In this document: positions 61,872-64,000 of the stretch, in pieces
How positions within the stretch are numbered: position 1 is the first letter of the stretch
Layout: the number at the start of each line of letters is the position of its first letter
DNA from: Oscillospiraceae bacterium
GTDB lineage: Bacteria > Bacillota > Clostridia > Oscillospirales > Ruminococcaceae
Assembly (NCBI GenBank): GCA_020024215.1
Contig: JAHHUC010000002.1
Span: 1-64,000, forward strand
Direction: 5' to 3'
Length of the DNA: 64,000 nt
Notes under the pieces: generated by a model
Databases searched by the model: none
What the model saw: only the letters and a program-made list of their open reading frames with translations
Told to the model about the DNA's origin: nothing
Program-made: the position numbers and the translations under genes

Positions 61872-61991
61872 GTGATTTTTGGTAAATTTTCAATTAAAAA
61901 ATCATAAATCTGTATTCTTGGGACAAAATAAGCTTAACTTCTTAAAAAAATTCAGAAGTTCCTATAAATATTCCTTAAAGGAGGCAAATTT

Positions 61992-62624
61992 ATGAAAAAG
62001 CTTACCTCTCTCCTTATGACAATGGCATTATGCGCCGGGCTGCTTACTGCCTGTGGAGAGAACACTTCTATGGGTAACTCCATGGACAATTCAATGGGCA
62101 GTTCTACGGAAAATTCTATGGGCAACACTGCGATGCCAAATGAAAATCCGGCAGCTGCCCCATCCGGCGAATTAAGGCTTGGACTTGGCGTTGTAACCTC
62201 CACAGAAGGCTCTCTTGCCGCAGCAGGCGAAAAGCCCGGTTCAGCCAAATCAAGAGCCGTGATCTGTGCTGTTGCAGTGGACCCTGACGGCATTGTCAGA
62301 AAGATAAAATTTGACACCATTGATTTCAACATTCCCTTTGACTCCAAGGGAGCCTTCACCGAGGATATTTCTCAGCCTGTGAAGAGCCTCAGAGAAATGG
62401 GCTATGATTACGGGCTTTCAGAGACATCCTCCATCAAAAAAGAATGGTTCCAGCAGATGGATTCACTTGAAAAATGGATTATGGGCAAAAATGTGACAGA
62501 CGTGCTGGGTATGGAGCTGGATGAAAACAAGATACCCATGACAGACGAATTAAAGGGCAGCATTGATATAGGAGTATCCGATCAGCTTTCAGCTCTCAAC
62601 AAGGCATACACCAACGCCCTCTAA
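61992..62624 (+). CDS. Lipoprotein of unknown function
   Basis: Secreted lipoprotein of 210 residues. The signal peptide MKKLTSLLMTMALCAGLLTAC has the lipobox cysteine at residue 21. A low-complexity Met/Gly/Asn/Ser linker follows (NSMGSSTENSMGNT, residues about 26-50), then a folded domain (ELRLGLGVVTSTEGSLAAAG; RAVICAVAVDPDGIVRKIKFDTID; DWIMGKNVTDV-like end). I do not recognise the domain. The ATG has a consensus AAAGGAGG. It appears monocistronic with a terminator after it. Confidence 0.82.
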   Translation: MKKLTSLLMTMALCAGLLTACGENTSMGNSMDNSMGSSTENSMGNTAMPNENPAAAPSGELRLGLGVVTSTEGSLAAAGEKPGSAKSRAVICAVAVDPDGIVRKIKFDTIDFNIPFDSKGAFTEDISQPVKSLREMGYDYGLSETSSIKKEWFQQMDSLEKWIMGKNVTDVLGMELDENKIPMTDELKGSIDIGVSDQLSALNKAYTNAL

Positions 62625-62645
62625 CAATTCTGCAAAAAATGAAAG

Positions 62646-62681
62646 CAGACAGTGCATATTTTCAAATTGCCTGTCTGTTTT
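62646..62681 (+). terminator. Intrinsic terminator of the lipoprotein gene
   Basis: CAGACAG pairs with CTGTCTG, followed by TTTTAAT. Confidence 0.6.
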
Positions 62682-62684
62682 AAT

Positions 62685-62747
62685 GAAAATTAAAGCTCCT
62701 TTGATTTTTAATACCGCAGCAGATTCTGCCTGTTTTATAAAAGGAGC
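62685..62747 (-). terminator. Possible terminator of the surface-protein gene
   Basis: Minus strand GCTCCTTT and AAAGGAGC arms enclose an inner CAG-rich stem and are followed by TTTAATTTTC. Confidence 0.45.
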
Positions 62748-62795
62748 CGTTTCTTGCTCTTATTTAAGTTTTTGATTTTATTATCCTTATAAGCA

Positions 62796-62838
62796 GCAGG
62801 CGGTCTGAAGCTTAACGTCTCAGACCGCCTGCCCTTTT
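62796..62838. terminator. 13-bp GC-rich inverted repeat
   Basis: GCAGGCGGTCTGA and TCAGACCGCCTGC form a perfect stem with an 11-base loop. A CCCTTTTT tail follows on the plus strand only, so it ends plus-strand read-through or shields the 3' end of the surface-protein mRNA. Confidence 0.6.
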
Positions 62839-62861
62839 TATACATTAGGGGGTATTTATGC

Positions 62862-64000
62862 TTAAATGCTTGCCCCTGTCTGGGGGTTGTTTGTATTGTT
62901 GGAGTGTGTGGGCTTAACCTCTGAAATTCTGAGGTCCACATCAGAAATCACATATCTTCCCAATGTTCTGGTTCTTATCATAAAGGCTTCCTCATCCTTG
63001 TCATATGAAGCGGAGGATTTTACAAGCTTTCCGCCATTTTCAACCCTGTAAAGGTGTGAGCCCTCGGGTGCGGGTATTACCAGTGTTCCCAGCTTATTGA
63101 AGGTTGCTCCGTTGCCGTTGAAGAAATCTAAGTTTGCCGCATTGTAAATCATAGCGATGTTTGCGTCAAACTCGTTGTCGGCAGCAAGCAAAATTTTGCC
63201 CTGTCCCATTGTGTCAACTGTAAAGTAAGCGTCATCGTCAAACTCAAATCTCAACTCGTCCTCATAATCTCCGCTTAAGCCCTTGCCCTCAGAGAAAATA
63301 AGGGGGTCCTTTCCTATCACATTATCCTTTGCATCAGGATAGCCCACTGTGAGGTTTACATCCAGCTTCATATCATCATAATCAAAGCTGCCGGACTTCT
63401 TCATTGAAATTTTTCCGGAGATATCTGTCTGAGCTGTTTCCGGAGAATCCTTAAGATCCACTGTTACAAAGTAGATATACTTATTTGTCATTTCAAAGGG
63501 AGCTGCTGCCTTTTTCTTTACAAGCTCCACCCTTTCCACTGCATTGCCGTTTAAATCCCAGCTGGACTTAATCTTTACGCCCTTTACATCATCTGTGGAA
63601 GAAATATATTTTTCAGTGCCCTTTAAAGCCTCGTTAAGAAGAAGCTGCTTTTCCTTAACTGCCTCTTCCTTTGCCTTTACATCAGAAAGCTTAGTCTCTG
63701 TGTCATTCTTCAAAGAATTTCTCTCTTGCTCTGCTGCCTTTAAGGAATTCTCAGAAGCTTCAAGCTCTGCCTTGGACTTGGATTCTGCCTCATAAGCTGT
63801 GGAAGCTGCTTCTTGCTTAGAGTCATAAGCCTTGAGAGCCTCAACATAGGCTGCCTTTTTGCTTTCCTCATCGCCTAAGCTGCCATCGACCGAATTTTTC
63901 CACTGAGAAGCTGCGTCTGCAACCGCCTGTGCCATTGCAAGCTTTTGCTCTGCAAGCTTTACTGCCTCTTCCTTTTCCTTCAAAGCCTGCTCAGAAAGCT
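62862..64000 (-). CDS. Coiled-coil surface protein ending in NPQTGASI (N-terminus beyond window)
   Basis: C-terminal about 379 residues of a protein whose 5' end lies beyond the right edge; a TTG at 63983 is not a convincing start since the frame continues upstream. The visible part begins with an Ala/Glu/Lys-rich coiled coil (about 120 residues), then an all-beta-like region (TNKYIYFVTVDLKDSPETAQ; GRYVISDVDLRISEVKP). It ends THSNNTNNPQTGASI and stop. NPQTG resembles a sortase substrate motif, but the hydrophobic helix and basic tail that must follow such a motif are absent. Probably an exported cell-surface protein; specific function unknown. Confidence 0.75.
   Translation of the reverse strand, partial: LSEQALKEKEEAVKLAEQKLAMAQAVADAASQWKNSVDGSLGDEESKKAAYVEALKAYDSKQEAASTAYEAESKSKAELEASENSLKAAEQERNSLKNDTETKLSDVKAKEEAVKEKQLLLNEALKGTEKYISSTDDVKGVKIKSSWDLNGNAVERVELVKKKAAAPFEMTNKYIYFVTVDLKDSPETAQTDISGKISMKKSGSFDYDDMKLDVNLTVGYPDAKDNVIGKDPLIFSEGKGLSGDYEDELRFEFDDDAYFTVDTMGQGKILLAADNEFDANIAMIYNAANLDFFNGNGATFNKLGTLVIPAPEGSHLYRVENGGKLVKSSASYDKDEEAFMIRTRTLGRYVISDVDLRISEVKPTHSNNTNNPQTGASI

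Noticed and set aside
1..64000. tRNA, rRNA or CRISPR loci
   Set aside because: I inspected the larger gaps and found no cloverleaf-like sequence ending in CCA, no rRNA-like sequence and no regularly spaced repeat array.

Overview
The window looks like about 64 kb of chromosome from an endospore-forming, anaerobic-type Firmicute of class Clostridia. The support is the spoIIGA-sigE sporulation pair, a GlgC/GlgD two-subunit ADP-glucose pyrophosphorylase, RNase J, DUF1846, CdaA/CdaR and DivIVA, together with strong AAGGAGG-type ribosome sites and frequent TTG/GTG starts. Most genes are AT-rich and use AGA/AGG for arginine. I see no rRNA, tRNA, CRISPR array, prophage or complete insertion sequence.

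Layout. (1) 1-4579, minus strand: a sugar ABC transporter (binding lipoprotein cut by the window edge, two permeases, ATPase) headed by an RDD membrane protein. (2) 4891-6863: a Ppx/GppA-type phosphatase and a SpoU/TrmH RNA methyltransferase, then about 1 kb without a gene. (3) 7911-9320: an SNF sodium symporter. (4) 9467-16437: a block of higher GC and different codon use. It holds an alanine-dehydrogenase-type enzyme, a GltS-type sodium symporter, a RocR-like sigma-54 activator, a broken yitT and an ornithine-cyclodeaminase-family enzyme. It lies between two near-identical 166-bp direct repeats that carry the SNF promoter and 5' end. The first enzyme gene has an excellent -24/-12 promoter preceded by four 15-bp direct repeats, so the block looks like an acquired, self-regulated amino-acid module. 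(5) 16764-25350: an ABC-F protein, an RsmH-like methyltransferase, a NUDIX hydrolase, two pyridoxal-kinase-family genes, PepF and a radical SAM protein. (6) 25583-37269, minus strand: a complete glycogen operon (glgB-glgC-glgD-glgA-glgP-GH13) behind a separately promoted malQ. (7) 37733-48533: RNase J, RNase HI, cysteine desulfurase with a U-type Fe-S scaffold, sigE/spoIIGA, endonuclease III, a P-loop protein, a D,D-carboxypeptidase and DUF1846. (8) 48554-53510: polA-rimI-mnmG. (9) 53578-61565: mgtE, an FAD dehydrogenase, cdaR-cdaA, ispF-ispD-divIVA and secG. (10) 61992-64000: a lipoprotein and the C-terminal part of a coiled-coil surface protein.

The most interesting signals are regulatory. 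The mgtE leader has its own promoter, a perfect Shine-Dalgarno, a 20-codon upstream ORF starting MEAD, and an intrinsic terminator just before mgtE. I could find no M-box. This is the layout of a leader-peptide attenuator and recalls enterobacterial MgtL. Further terminator-like or stable hairpins sit in the malQ and RNase J leaders. Decay is visible as an in-frame TGA in yitT, an SNF remnant, a homopolymer frameshift at the end of divIVA, and two coding fossils downstream of nth and secG.

All calls come from reading the sequence and from family knowledge; no database search was run. Where I moved a start codon, the reason (ribosome site or promoter position) is given in the entry.
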